DNA from: Aquila chrysaetos chrysaetos
Lineage: Eukaryota > Chordata > Aves > Accipitriformes > Accipitridae
Reading direction: 5' to 3'
NCBI RefSeq assembly: GCF_900496995.4
Contig: NC_044027.1
Span: forward strand, 15,772,743 to 15,836,742
DNA: 64,000 bases
The notes beneath the pieces are model-generated. The model worked only from the letters and a program-made list of their open reading frames with translations, ran no database searches and was not told the origin of the DNA. Positions 28,335 to 43,300 of this stretch are shown piece after piece. Each line of letters begins with the position of its first letter. Positions within the stretch are counted from its first letter, which is position 1. Position numbers and translations under genes: made by a program.

Positions 28335-31300
28335 AAGTGTAGCTCTTGTTACTTAAGTGTTTTATTTCCTGTAACTGTTTAGATGTATCCTAGTATTAAA
28401 GATGGATGAACATATTTCAAGCACGTTTGCCTTGTTCTCTTTTCCCAGTATTCTACCTGCAAAACTTTATTTCACTTTTAATCAGAATTTTGCTCCACCT
28501 CCTAAGCACTATAGTGGGATGAAATATACATTAATCCAGTCCAGTATCCATGAGTACTAGCTGTCCCTGTCATTCACACCAATTAACAGGGTTGTCCCTC
28601 ACTTACATTGTATCTGGAGCTTAGGACAGAAGTACCCCCAGATCACTCGAGACTGATTCTCTTCTATACCACAAACAATTACTTTTCACCCTGAAAATAG
28701 TGATAGTGAGACCAGTGAAACTTAATTTTTGATAACCTCACAGAAGAGTATTCAAACTTGATTAGAAAGCATCAAAAGATGAAGAATCTGTCAGTTCCCT
28801 AGGTTGCTTTTGGCTAATCATCCTCACAGTTAAACACTGTAATTTAATTACTATTTTCAGTGCATTTGATTACAGGTTTCAAACAAGTTCTTTGTATGAC
28901 TTCCTTCTCTGTATCAAATAGCTCTTTCAGATGCTTTTCTCCCTATTAAGGTACTCATACACTGTAAATCTCATCTCCTCTCAACCTTCTTTTTGATTAA
29001 CTAGACAGACTGAGCTTTAAGATTCTCATTCAGGTCTCGGTTGCATAGATATAATTGTGAGCAAAACTCAACTTCAGATGTTATTAGCTGTATTAAAAAT
29101 ACATGCAAGTACTAGGCATTAAACATTTTTGCCTAACTCTATTGCAGTGATTCAGAATTCTTCATTAACAGTCAAATCTCATCGAAATCAAATCCAAAGC
29201 GACAATTCATCAAGTTTGCTAACATTCTGTTCACTATCCACTGGCAAGCTCTACATTCATCATTTTACACTGCACGCCACACAATCGTAATAATTTCTTA
29301 CATTCTAAGTGGGTCCTCTAACTATATTAATTTGGGACAACTGGCTTCTAGATGGCAAGGGCAGCTGTCAAGGTCTTGCCTACCAGCACTTTGCCAGTAA
29401 ACAAATGTTCCTCTCAAATCAAATCAGAATTCACCCATACTCTGAAAGGTCAAGCTTAAAATCCTTTGTCCACTTCACTTGGTGGAATAAAGTTTGCTAA
29501 GCTTGCATTCTCTAATTCAAAAGAAAGATGAATTTGTATTTAGTACATGGGGAATTGTTTTGGTCTGATGATAAAGGCTGATTTCTAGAGATGGAAGTCA
29601 GAGAAAACTTACACCCACTCCTAGAACAGAAGCAAAGCTACATATAGCTGCTCAGAGACACTTGCTGGAGTGGTCTTGAATTTACAGAACTCTAACGTGT
29701 AAGAAGAAAAGGGTTCATGAAGACAGGGTTTAAAGTCTCACAGGTTACCTCAAGTTTTTGAGCAAATCTGAACTGTACTGAAATATTCTGCTGTCTGGTG
29801 ACTCCAGTGTCTTCAGTATTGGTATTGAATTTCTTGAGGATTTGGGGGGAGAAACAGTTCTAGTCTTTCCTACTGGGTGCAATCACACATAAACCTTGTA
29901 CTGCTTACCAACATGCCTAGGAATGATGCCAGATGATTGCAGCATCCATGCCTGTTCCTGATTTTCAGGGAAGCCTTCCAAAATCCACCCCTATTGAACA
30001 AAAACATGAAACAATTATTGATCCTGGAAGAGAAAAAACCAAAAATTAGCACTAAATATCAGTGCTATTTGCACAAAAATTACCTCATTCTCGTCCCACA
30101 ACAGCACAGTATTTGTTAAGGATGCTTGTGAGAGAAGAAAGCAAACATGGAGCACTGATATTTTTGTGAAATGGCATGCACTAATACCACTGCCACAGAG
30201 CAATGGGAACTTATGTACTGTAGCAACGAATTTTTTTTTCATGTTTCAATCTTAAAAAAAAAAAGGAAACTTCTATCTTGAATAAAAACAACCCAAAACA
30301 GTTTCTACAGTTTTGAAATATTCAAAAGGATACCAGCCCACACTGTGTATAAAAAAGAGGCTAAACAAATCTAAAGACAGATTTAATGCCACAAACACTG
30401 AGGAAAATATGCACGCTTTCATTATTTTCTTAAATTATACAGGAAAACTCACAGTAATGGAACCAGCATTCCCAAAGCTAATGAAGCAACAGAGCAAAAG
30501 AAAGAAAAAAGAAAAAAGAGCCTTTTGCTCCCTTAAGTCCTTGTTATAGCCAGCTAAGTGTTGGATTGAGCATCTTTAAAAAAACATTTACAGATCTGTG
30601 AAATACCGTAGGAGAGCTGCAGCCTCACTCAGTTTCTGCGTGATGCAGTATTTGAAATCTAATCCACTTCCCAGTCTCAAGTCTGAATGTCCTGAACTTT
30701 CTCTAATTTATCTGTTAGTTGGTTAACCACACATTTCCTTGTCACTATATCCTATACCTTAAAATAACTTTGTGATATTACAATAAATCTGGAAACCATC
30801 TTTGTACTGAAATAAAGAAGATATTTTAATATTGCATTAGCTAGCAATCATTATCATCTCCCACATAAATTTGAAGCTCTGTCAGTATGAGGTCCAAAGG
30901 TTTTAGAAGTATTTCAGGGAAACATATCTCCATGACTTCTGTAGGAGAAAATTGGGACATTCCAATTATACAAGAAAATAGAGTAGACTATTTAAAATTC
31001 CTTAATTAGCCTGCTTTCAGGAACATGTAATCCTGCTGATATCTGTAGAAAATAAGAGACTCAAGTTACTGCCAGCCATTTTTGCCACTCCTAGTGTTTG
31101 CTCTATCGAATTAGAATGAACTGCTGTCTAAGGTCACACAGGTGCTGAGAAATCAATTTATCCCTTGGGACTTGCAGGAGGCAAGGCTGCACAATATTTT
31201 TAGCAGTATGCTAGGAACTTCAGCACTAGTTATGAATATATTGTGCCTGTACAACATATATATAGGCCCAGATCCTCTTCTAGGGAGAAATGGCATCAGT

Positions 31301-34300
31301 GGTCTGAAGCCAACAAATCTATGCCAATTTACAGACTACAAATCTGGCTCATTTTCTCCACCCCCAAGTGCAACACCTTTGGAAACTAAACCAAAACAAA
31401 CAAAAAAACCCCACCCCACAAAACCATTGCTTCTGATGAGCTTATTGCTCAAAATCACGTACTGAGCAACAGGCAGTAAACACAATATTGTATTTTAACA
31501 ATGTAGAGCAAACTTCATGAGGTTTATATACAAATTTTTAAGGTCCTTAAAACAGGCAATAAGCAATTTTATAGCTAAAAGTTTTTGCAATGTAAGAAAA
31601 CACAGCTCAATAAGTAGATTCCTGCAACAAATACGTTTTAAGGCATTAAACAAATGCAAAATAAAAACACACTACAAAAATAGTTAGCATTTTGGATCTT
31701 ATTTCCAAAGGTCTCTGAGTTCCAGGGTATCAGTCAGTCCCTAATTAGAATACATTATCCATCTACTTGACACTTCAGTGAAATGTCTATTCCACCACAG
31801 AGCTGCAGCTTTGTTCAGAACAGGTTTATTGATATTCTGCTGCATTCCCTCTCCATACCCCCAGTGGCTTGGTTCTGTTTTATCACACATCAAAAAGGCC
31901 GTATGCTCAGGGCACCCCATGCACAGCTCAGAGCTGGAGGTCTGAACAGCTGCAAGTAGTATGGTATCACAGGAGGGACAAGCTCCAAGCAGATGTCACA
32001 GATAAAAAAAAAAAAAAAAGAAAAAAAAAAGAGTAAAAAGGGAGTGTGGCTTGGGAACGAAGCAAGAGGAAAGCAAGACACAGCAGAGCAAGACCTGACT
32101 TAAAATATGCCTATCATGCTTTATGCAAACACTGGTCTTCTTTGCCCTCCTGACTATCATTAAAGTGTAATTAGTAACTTCACATGGTAAATTTGTTTCT
32201 TTAAGAAGCCATCTATTTTTTGTTCTTGATAGCAGTAACCTTACATCCATGCATGGATTGCACCTTATCACATCAAGGGTGGAACAAAGGCTAAAAGTGA
32301 GTAATTCCATGGTGCCTTTACTCTGTGGTCACTGTTCCCTCTCCTTCAGCTGGAAACCTCAATCCTTTCCCACATGAAGACTGCTGTAAATACAGCATTC
32401 TGCTGTTGCCTTAATGCCAGGTGAAGCGCTCCTTGGAGACCCATGCCATGCTGAAAATCAGCAACAAGGAAGTACTTTTCAAAGCCATCACTTTCCTCTC
32501 CGGATTTAAGGAATCTGGGGAAATGGAAATGTTCAGGGTCATTCCCAAATGTAAATCTCATTCCTTTGCTGGCACTACTCTCAGCTATAATACCAAGCCT
32601 ACATACTTTCACACTTTCCACCCTAATAATAATGACTTGAGTATTAAAGTTCTCTCCTGTTCTTTGACCTGTACATCCTCAATTTTTTTTTTAATTACAA
32701 AATCCAAAATTGACACTGCCTTAGAATAATGAAAAGGGATAGCACGAAGAAATAATGCTGAATTATGTGACATATCCAAAAGAAATCTCAGCCACAAGCA
32801 TAAAGATCAAAGGTCATGAATACTGCTGCCTTTAGGAAAACAAGTCATCAGTTTTTCCACATCATCAGTACTTTTCAAAAAGTAATACATGCCTTTCGCT
32901 CCCATCTGAAGAAAGGGGACAGACAATAATGCAAAAAAATAATATCAGTAATAGCTTTGCCAGTATGGATCTAAAATTTCTAAGATTTTCAGAAAACAGC
33001 AGACTGAGTGCAGTAGAAAATATTGTCAAGCCAACTCCTGCAGTCCTTCAACATTAGCAGTATGGATGATGGAAGAAGCTCAAACTTTACCAAATTTCGC
33101 ATCAGAAAGAAACCTTTTATTCCCCACATTATTTTTGTAGGTTGAGTAAGCTGCAAAGCTATTTAAAAAAAAAAAAAAAGCCACATTCTTCTTGGAAAAC
33201 AAAAAAGATGGTGAATAGGCAGATTCTCTCCCCAGAGAAATCTATGTAACATCACTATCCTTGCATGGAGTTTCACAGAGACAACATGATACTCTTTATC
33301 TGCCAAGGTAAAACCAAAAAGAACCAATAGCCATTGCTCTCTTTGCCTTTCCTTTCAAGGACAGCCACTACCCTTCTGAACTGTTTAATACCAATCAAAA
33401 GTAATTCTGCCACTTCTTGTGTAAATCACTGGCCTAAGCTTAGTTTCTCAATGGTCCTAAGACATCAGTAAGGTTGCTCAGCTCGCTCTCTCACAAATTC
33501 ATCATGTAGCAATCTCTTCACCAGCCTTTTCCAGTTCTATAAATTCCCTCCACAACACCAGCAGTCAGAGGTGCCGTAGCCAACATGTACTAACTCTGTA
33601 AGATGAAAAGTCTTCATATCGGCTTCACAAGTCCCAGGTTCTAACATAATGCTTGCAATAAGTTTTCTGCGTATGCTGGAAGACCTACCTGTCTGATCCC
33701 TCGCAGTCCTAACTACATTTGTATTAGAAGAACACATAACACAGAGTCTCAGCAGAGCTGTTGATCAATAAAAATGTTCTCCTTGGAGAATGCCTGTGAC
33801 ATCTATAAACCTGTGACTGTCAAAACAATGGCACAAAAATTTCTGTATTCCTACTGTCAGTGGGATGAAAGCTGTACAATTAATGCCAAGCCAATGACAC
33901 CACAAGGAGAAATAAAACAAACAGCTGGTGGTACTATGGTCCAACATACTGCTCCTAATCTATTAACATTTTCAGTAGAAAAATGCTGAGTCATGTTTTG
34001 AAAGAAATGGCATAAATCTGTTCAATGATGTAAAAAATCCACAGTATTAATTCTTTTTCCAATCACACAAAGAAAATATTGCAAATAAAATGCATAGATC
34101 CCCTTTCAAATGGAAGACATATACAATGTGAGGAAGTTTTAGTGACCATGAATTACTATCTATTAATTAAAAGATTTTTAATAACCATCACAACTTTGAA
34201 AAGTCAATTTTGTGTTTTTCCTAAAAATAGCTGAAACCTTAATGAGACCAATAACATCCACTCCATTCTTGCCGAATGTCAGGGAAGCTTTATAAAGGGT

Positions 34301-37300
34301 TTTTTTTCCTCCTAGTTCTGTAAGACATCCAGCACCGATTCAGTGTTGCTGGTGATAACAACAGGAACATAAAATGTAGGCAAGACACTATGCAGCTGTT
34401 GGCATTTTAACCATCTTGTCACCTTACTCAAAGTTTACATGACCTAATACTTAAAATAACAGTCACTGAGAGATCCTTCCCTCTCTATTAAAAGGAGAAC
34501 AGGAACCATGCCAACAATTAGAGCAAAAAAAGCATGGGGTGGATGAAGCCTTTGGAGAGCAATGGATTTTGCTTATACGCTGATGGTTAGTAAAACTCAC
34601 TTTAACAGTATCACAACAAACACTGGAAAAATTAATCAAAGAGACTTATGTGAAAAAATAAGCACACTGAAGAGGTTTTAGACCTAGTGTTATAAAAGCC
34701 CTAAAGTAAAGAATTATTCACGTACTTGCTAGCTTACAGCAACTACTGCCATCCAACAGCTCTCCTCCAAATAGCATTACAGGACAGATTGCCCCTGCAG
34801 CTATCACCTTTGAGAGATCATGTGAGAAAATATTTAACCAAAACTACTGAAAATACCAGGGGTATCCTGGCATCTTCCCTATCCTACCTGCTAACTACTA
34901 GTAGCACAACCAGAGAAGCTGTTAGTGTCAAGCTCAGGGGGCCTGTGTTTGGGGTCTGAAACCAGCCTAAAGCCTAGTGGTTAGCAGTCAGAAGAGCAGT
35001 TTCTCTTTTGGGTTTATCATCTTTCTAACTTACTTTCATTTCTACAGGTTTAAAGATATTTTAAACATACTCACTAGAGGAGAAGTTTCACTTGAGATAG
35101 ATGTTCCACATCTTGCCACAAGGTCAAGGTAGTAAATCATACAATCACCTGACTTGCTGTACGTCCATGATATCTCATTGCACAGCTTACATAAAAAATG
35201 TTGACATTCATAGCCTTTTTTTGCTGCTCATTTGCTAGTATATCCAGACCTGACAATACTGGTTTCTCAAGTGTTCCTCAGCTACAGTCTTTAATTCAAA
35301 ATGCCACAAAAATGAATGAGATGGTACACCACATGTGTGTTTTTAAACAAGTTCTCCTGCCAATTGAAAGGCCTAAGTCCTGTGTGAATTTAGTACAGAT
35401 AAACAAATACCTTAAATACTGCCAGATATTTGATCTGGAGTGCTCAATAACTATTATGGGATAAAATAAAATAAAATAAAATAAAATAAAATAAACTCAG
35501 CTAAAAAGACCTTCAAGAGAAACCAGACACATCCATGTAATTCAAGCACAGTGACTAGCAATGCAATAGTTTAATTCTACTTTGCAAATTCAAAATTAAT
35601 AGATCAATTATTGATCTATTGAGTAAGGTATACAGTATTTTGTAGAGAAAAATTTATAACCCTTAGGTTTTCTGCGAATCTCTTTACTCCTTTCTTTCTA
35701 AGGATTCAAAAATCATTGTTTCAATATCCCAGATGATGAAGCATGGAGCAAGAAACACAGGATCCTAAAACACACAAAAAATGGTCCATTTGGAAAAAAA
35801 GGGGAGGAGGTCATGTCCTTATACATCACAAACTAGAAAATTCTTTGAAAGTCTTCCCAGGCCTCGATCATACCAGTGTAGGAAGGGAACTCAAAGAGAA
35901 ACAACAGCCTAAAACCTGTGTCTCATCTGTATGGCGAAGCAGATTTTATTAGTTCACATTAAGTGGAAAGAAGGCAGGAGGCGGCATCAGAAAAATCCAC
36001 ACTTTGCAATTTAGAGTTGCCAGTACATTTTAAAATCCTAATATCTTGGCAATTCCCCATGTAAGCAAATACTGGTGTAGTTTAAAAGCTCAGGGTTCAA
36101 CTCATCATTATGTTACTCCAAAGTTGCAGTAATTCAACCCCATAATGTCAATGGGATTTATATCTGGTATAAATTTAGAATACTTTAGTGATGAGCTAGG
36201 TTTCTGTTTCACGAATTTCCCTTCACAAGAACAACAGCTCACATCTCTTTGAAGGAAGAGAAGTCCCATACCATCATTTGTAAATATGTATCGGAGCCAA
36301 TAATGCATCCCAAAGTTTTGTTACAGTAAGTCTTTTGTTAAACCTGGATTTAGCTAAAAATGCAAAGAAATGTTAAAAAATCACGCACATAAGCTTATTT
36401 TTACTCCTTCAGAGCTTTCTCTACTGATGGAAAAGGAAGGACTTTTATAGCAAGATACTTCCCAATGCAGATAAGGGCACTGTCATGCACTCCTCTATGA
36501 CCTGGCAAAAAAAGAACAAGATTAGCTGGGCAAGGAAAGGTTTGTTTTAGCTTAATGACTTTTCTCAGTAACATTAAACACCAGCAGGTAGTATTCTAAA
36601 TTAAATTCTCATGCAACCAGTGGATTAGATAATGGGATAGGTTGAAGTTTAGCTATTGCTAGTTCTAAGCTACTGCTTAAACAGAGCAGCATACTACCTA
36701 TTTTGCTGCAGCTATATGCTCGCAACAGAAATATGACACAGACAGATGTCCTCTAGCAAACCTCTCAGGCAGGAACAATTTAAGAGATTACATCTCCAGC
36801 TATTCATTACCATCCTGATCAAGTTATCCTTTCCACAGTTCATACACTGTAATTGACCATCTGCTCTAGCTTACACAAGGCAGGTCCATTGAAAGCCACT
36901 TCCATCAGTGGCTTAAGCTAAGATAGATAGTTGACTTTGCACTGAAGCACATGAAGACTTCTTTGGCAATCATTCAGTTTATCTGAGTTGTAAAAGCCGA
37001 AACCTTCAATCACGGGCAGAAAATTTTTTCAGTTCTTGCTAGTTTTGTTGATGTTTCTCTGCACCTATAGACATCTCTGTGCTACAGAATTACCATGATA
37101 AAACTACAATGCAATGGCCCAGCCCCCCAGAAGATTTTGTTTTACATGGATGGAAGGATCCAGCCTGCAGATCACTGCAGACCAAAAATCACAGAGACAG
37201 AAGTACAAGACATAAGGTTTTCAGCATTTCCAGTTTCTTTCAGTACCTAATGCTAAGAAGCTTTAGGAAGCAGTTTTCACACTTCAATGAGAAGTTAATT

Positions 37301-40300
37301 ACCAGCCCTGCTTTATTCAACCAACAAGGTAGATGATGATGATGATGTTGAGAAGCAACAGATTTTAATAAAACTATGAGCCTTGCAATATCTCTGTGAG
37401 GTCAGGAAGTACTAGTTACCCCCTGACCCAAAGGTGTGGGTGTGACAGAGTTACTGTTCTGAAAACACAAACTATTTCTCTGAAAAAAGGTGTTTAGTCC
37501 TTCATGAATGTAACACCTACTTTGCACTGGACTTCTTCCTCTCAAGAAGTGCATCAAATAATGTACAGTCTGTATTTTGGCACTGTTTAGAAACAGGGTT
37601 TTATCCATTAGATTAGCATGTCCCTTACAAATAATCCCTTATAATGGGCTGATTATGGACTCAATAAACCATAACAACATCTGAGATTTTAAAGGAAACA
37701 CATAAAAGAGATTTTGCTTTCCTTGAGTAAGGTTCTATGTTAAAAGTCTCTACTTACATTCAGGCTAAGCACACAGGGGAAAAAAAAAAAGCCACACATT
37801 TTTGAATACAGCTAAACCTATTCAGTTGCCTATTTGTGTAAAATAACAGTGAACATATTAATTATTACCTAGAAGAGAATATATTCAAATGCAGTTTTTT
37901 CTAACACAGGAAGAAAAAAGACACAATGAGAAACAAAGAAAATTGAAATGAGTAATGTTAGACTTCTTTTCCCCCTTTCCTCAATAAGAGTTAAAATCTT
38001 AACTCAACATATTGATCTTTATATATTTTTTGTTTATCTGTTTTGTCCACTATATCTCTGCCAGTTGCCCCAGGCAATCAACAAAGCTATGCTTGTTCAG
38101 CCTTTGATCATCTCTGTGCTAGAAGATTAGCATATGCATACTCTCATCCTCCCCTTTATCCTGTTAATAAAGCTCCAAACTCCCTCTGCTGATGTTCAAG
38201 AAAGCAATCCGCTCCAGAGCCCCCAATGATTTGCCCCCATTCCCTCCTCTGCTCAGGACTCAGAATGCTAACTACTATGCACGAGTTGTGTAAGTGCTTA
38301 TCCACCAGCCCTCTGAGGAGCAATTCTTACTTGTTTGATGCAGTCCACATTTGACAGACGCTCCTGGATCAGATTGGCCCAAAGCGCGTTGGGAATTTTC
38401 TAAAGAAAGAACAAAAAAAGGCTGAATATTCACAATTGAGTTCAAAAGGAATTTTACCATGCAGGCATATTCCGGTTAAAGGTGAAGTGAGATGTCTTCT
38501 TAACAATAAATAAATAAATAAACCTGCGCAAGTCCCAAGTCATTAACATAATATATCAGAGAGTTAATAAGGGCACAAAAATCAGTGTTAAAGGTAAGCT
38601 GAACACAAAGCCTACATCCATGCTTTTTGCACACTAACATGGAAGCAGTGCCAAGTTTTGCACACTAACACACACATTGGACATCAAACCTGCAAAGGAA
38701 TCCATAAGAACATCACATCCACAAGTAGTCCTTTTTACCACAAATATCTGACCCACTACTTCTTCCATAGGTCAGTGGACTCGGCATTAGTGATCTTAAC
38801 AGCTGTCACGTGACACAAGCAGAATCTCAAACACAGAGCAAATAACAGAAAGGGTCTGATTTTCAGGAATTTTGTTTCATAGGTTCAAGTAACTCTCACT
38901 CTTTCATAATCCAGCAAGTTTATTTAAAATACATTTTATAGTTAAAGTTAATTTTAATGTTAAAGTTAGTTTTTTAAACTCAGGACTGTGAAACGGGATT
39001 GAAACTGCATGTGCCAATATTGTCAGAAGTGCTATTTCTTTATGTGACTATTACTTTGCCCAGATCTAGAGATGTTTTGTAAGACAGTATTTGCTATCTG
39101 ACAGAACAACATTCCTTTACAGATTTAGCATTCCCCTCCCCTAATATTTCTTCCGTTATTATGCTAGATTTCCTGACAAGAAATTAACAATACCCTTCTG
39201 TCCTGGTTTCAGCTGAGATATAGAGTTAATTGTCTTCCTAGTGGCTGGTACAGTGCTATGCTTTGAGTTCACTATGAGAAGAATGTTGATAACACACTGA
39301 TGTTTTCAGTTGTTGCTAAGTAATGTTTAGTCTAAAGTCAAGGATTTTTCAGCTTCTCATGCCCAGCCAGTGAGAAAGCTGGAGGGACACAAGAAGTTGG
39401 GATGGGACATAGCCAGGGCAGCTGACCCTAAGTGGCCAACGGAGTATTCCATACCATGTGGTGTCACATCTAGTATAGAAACTGGAGGGAGTGGGTGCAG
39501 GGGGATCGCCGCTCGGGGACTAACTGGATGTTGATCAGCAGGTGGTGAGCAATTGCACTGTGCATCATTTGTACATTCCAATCCTTTTATTATTACTGCT
39601 GTCGTTTTATTAGTGTTATCATTATTAGTTTCTTCTTTTCTGTTCTATTAAACTGTTCTTATCTCAACCCACGAGTTTTACTTCTTTTCCCGATTTTCTC
39701 CCCCATCCCACTGGGTGGGGGGGGAGTGAGTGGCTGCGTGGTGCTTGATTGCTGGCTGGGGTTAAACCACAACACCTTCTTTCCTTCTTGTAAGAATTTT
39801 CTTCACTGTCTTGTTAGTTTAGGCCTTCATTCTATGCTGAACTTGGTTAAACAAACTCTATGTTAGCCAGTTTAAGTTGATAAAGTCTAAACCTTTGGCC
39901 ATGCCAGTCAGAACAGCTGTTAATCATTTGACTAAATGCCTTGTCTCAGTCTCATTCACTTTGTCATTATTGGTAAAATGAATACTCAGAAAAAATTCTG
40001 CAGTCAGATTCTCTACCTCCCAAGTCAAAAAATTATCTTTCACTTAACAATGTGAGCTTGATTCTTTGTTCCATGCAGTTGCACATATTGTGGATTCCCA
40101 TCTCTTTTTTCTAACCAAACAGTCTGAAGGGCATAACCCTAAAAAAGAGTATTTCTGTAGGCTTTTGTTGTACTAAAGGATTTGGATAGATATAATGAAA
40201 ACATGGCTGACTCTGTGGAAAGATTTCATAACAATCTTCTTCATTAGATCATGAAACAATTTCACCAGGAGTGGTGGAAATGCTACCATACAAGTCACTT

Positions 40301-43300
40301 TAAAGTAGAGTGGAGAAAGCACTCCAGAATACACAAAAGAGACCAGCCCTCGTCTGCCTGTGGAACGGACAAGGTGGCCCAGTCAGGCAGTGGGTTTTCT
40401 TGGTTTTTATCTCTATTGTCCCCAGTTCTCAGTGCCTTTCCTAATATCAGCCATTCATAAGCCAACATTCAAGCAGGTAAAAGAGAAAAAGGGAAAGAAA
40501 TTGCTGTGTTTCTTGAAAGTCAGCAGGTCCCACAGGGTGGTGCGTCAAAGCCTCCTGCAGCCTCTCGCTGCTGGAGCCTGGGTCTGTGGCTTTGAGTCTG
40601 TCACCTTCCAAAGGTGCATCACGCTGCTATCAGAAACAGCTAGTGTCTTGCTTACTTCTTTGATGTGTCATGTCAAGACAGGCTAGTGACTGCCGGGGGT
40701 CCACTCTGCTAAGCCTTGCCAAACCAATTTAAACCAAAATTTCACTAACTTCTTTCAGTGCAGTGGTATTCTTAGCCCTCTCTTTTGAGCAGGGTTTATT
40801 GCACAAACACAATCAAGGACACACATGCGGGTATTTCAGTGTTTTAGTTCCTTCTGCTCTCTGTGGCTCAATTCCAGTCTCATTTCCTGGTCAGTTTTCC
40901 TCCCACTGAGCAGTGGCCTACAAAATCATTTTCAATAGGCTGCTTGCAGAATGCCTAATTATTCAACTAGAAATCATTAAATCTGATACATATCAGAGAG
41001 CACATTTACAATTTCTCTCTCATAAACACTCACATAAATATATCATGAGCCTGGTAGATGGGACTGCACCGCCCAGAAATCTGCAATAATGGACAATGAC
41101 ACATATACATTTGATAACTGCAGAACTGTATCTTATCTAAGGCACTCTCAGCCTGTCCCAACATTCAGTTTAGTTAATGGAAAGACCTACTGCTATGATA
41201 TTTTGTGTATGTTCAGACCACTTTTCTATACACACTGGTTTAATCACTATTTCCATACTGCTGAAAAACTGTACTCATTAATGATTACTTTTAAATATTC
41301 CATGTTATTTCAGGGACATCATACTTCAACTTACATGCCCAACCTAGTCAGAGTTATATTTCAATGATCTTTTCATAAAACTGCTAGACTTTTTTTTGGG
41401 AGGAGCACTTTCTCTAGACATTTTTATTGGAATTTTTGGATATATTTGTTCTGAAAACGGCTACAGTGAAAAAATTCTGACTTTTCCAAGTTTGCACCTT
41501 GGACAGAAAAGCAGTCATGTTTGAAGAAATTGGGTTTAGTATTCTGAGAATCATTCATGTTTAGATTTCGCTTGTTCAGATAAATACACATGAAAGGCTG
41601 GTCTTTTTTATGTATACACAAGACTGGAACAGTTCCTATTTGTTCCTGCATAGTGGCTTGTCCTGGAATAGATTAGAATGCTGAATATACATAGATAAGG
41701 ATGCCTTGGGTTTTCCTCTCTTCTATTATATTTCTTCTTAAAAAGCACAGGGATACGATGCAACTCTAGAGTAGTTTTAAGTCATTAACTAGTATGCAAA
41801 CACCTTAACTGCAATTTAGTATAGCATTAAGAGCACACCCATCCCACAAGCCCACAATTACCACAGTTGTTTCAACTTCTTATTTTATCCAGTTAAAAGG
41901 AAACGTGAAACATGCAATAGCTCATCATTAGACTTCACTATAGGAAAAACCTGAAGGTGCTTCCTATTAACATTATAATAACTAGAGATGAGGGAATAAT
42001 TTGCAATGATTTATCCAAAAATGTAGCCTCTTTTTCTGTTCATGGAATATTTATTGATAGCTCATGGTTCTTCAAATTTATTGAATATTCAAAAATACTT
42101 GACTTCTTTTTGGAATATTTTTACATGCAGAATGATCACATTTTGCTTTGAACAGTCAATATTTAAAATTCACTACCTGAGCTGTGCTCATTAGTAAGTG
42201 GCCAGGTATGTGTTAGTGAATGATTGCATGTCCAACTTTAAAAATTGAGCTTCAGAGAATAATCACGTATTTTAAATACACCTTCCATGAATTCTTGTGC
42301 CAGGAAAACTCAAATGCTTTAATGTTCACTGGGAGCGAACACAAAAGAGATGAAAGCTTGGCTAAAGATAAGTAAGTAAAATACGTGAACAAATATTTGC
42401 GGACCTTTTTGCAGCATTTGCCCAGATCTAGTAACATTGGTCTACTGACCTGAAAATGAATGACCTTTGGCACTGGGGTTAATTTAGCCACAGTAACCTT
42501 ATATGCATCAAACCTTCCTCTAACAACATTAAATTGTGTTACATGATCTTCACACCAGACTTTCAAAAACAGTCTTCATTCCTGCTTTTCCTCTTTCCAT
42601 TTATTAAATTGCTTTGGCCAGGACTACAACTTTTTAATGCCCTGGTTGTATCAAAGATAGTATAAACAGCTATTGTTCTGTTCCTGAATAGACATTCAAA
42701 CCCTCTTAGTGCTAATGGATGTTATGTATGCTAGAGGAGTCAAGTTTACCGCTTGCTTCAGCAGAACCAGGGGTCAGTTACGGCAACAGTAGATTTAGCC
42801 AGCAGACATGAATCAGTAAGGGAAAATACAGCTCGAAATGACAATTTGGCTACATTTTAAGTCATTGTAAAGCTTGCATTGACTTAAAGGAAGCAAGGAG
42901 CTCCCTCCTAGTTTTAAGGAGTTACATTTGAAGAATCAAACTCATATAAAGGAACAAGAAATGATTTAGTGAAAATGTTCTTCTAGGATCTAACACCTCA
43001 AAAACAAAGGCAAACTGCACTGTACTAAACCACCACCAGATTCTGCTCTTTGAGTACTCCTTACTACCTGATTAGCCTTGACATTTTTGACTTTCATCTT
43101 CCACACCATCCATCTTTTTAACTCAAATAAGCCCAAAAGGACACCCTTGAAAGTGTATCTGTATAGTCTGAAATATGTTAATAATTACAGTAATTAAACC
43201 AAAGGGAATTTTTGTTTTAAAATTCTCCCCCTCCAAGTTGAAATTTATGAACCTAGCAAAACAATCTTTAATAATTAGAATGATAATTTCAAAGTACATA

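Larger units (their letters stand above)
29991..38330 (-). other. AK8: AK8 intron 5 (8.3 kb)
   Basis: It holds a palindromic ancient repeat (31265-31350), A-rich runs at 32002-32031, an ATAAA microsatellite (35461-35495), an old repeat near 36112 and a short GAT repeat (37332-37347). A 91-codon minus-strand open frame at 32346-32621 is not recognisable as a protein. Confidence 0.75.

Noticed and set aside
32346-32621. A 91-codon minus-strand open frame in AK8 intron 5.
   Set aside because: It has no splice signals at sensible places, no known motif and no family resemblance. An old pseudogene cannot be excluded but is not supported.
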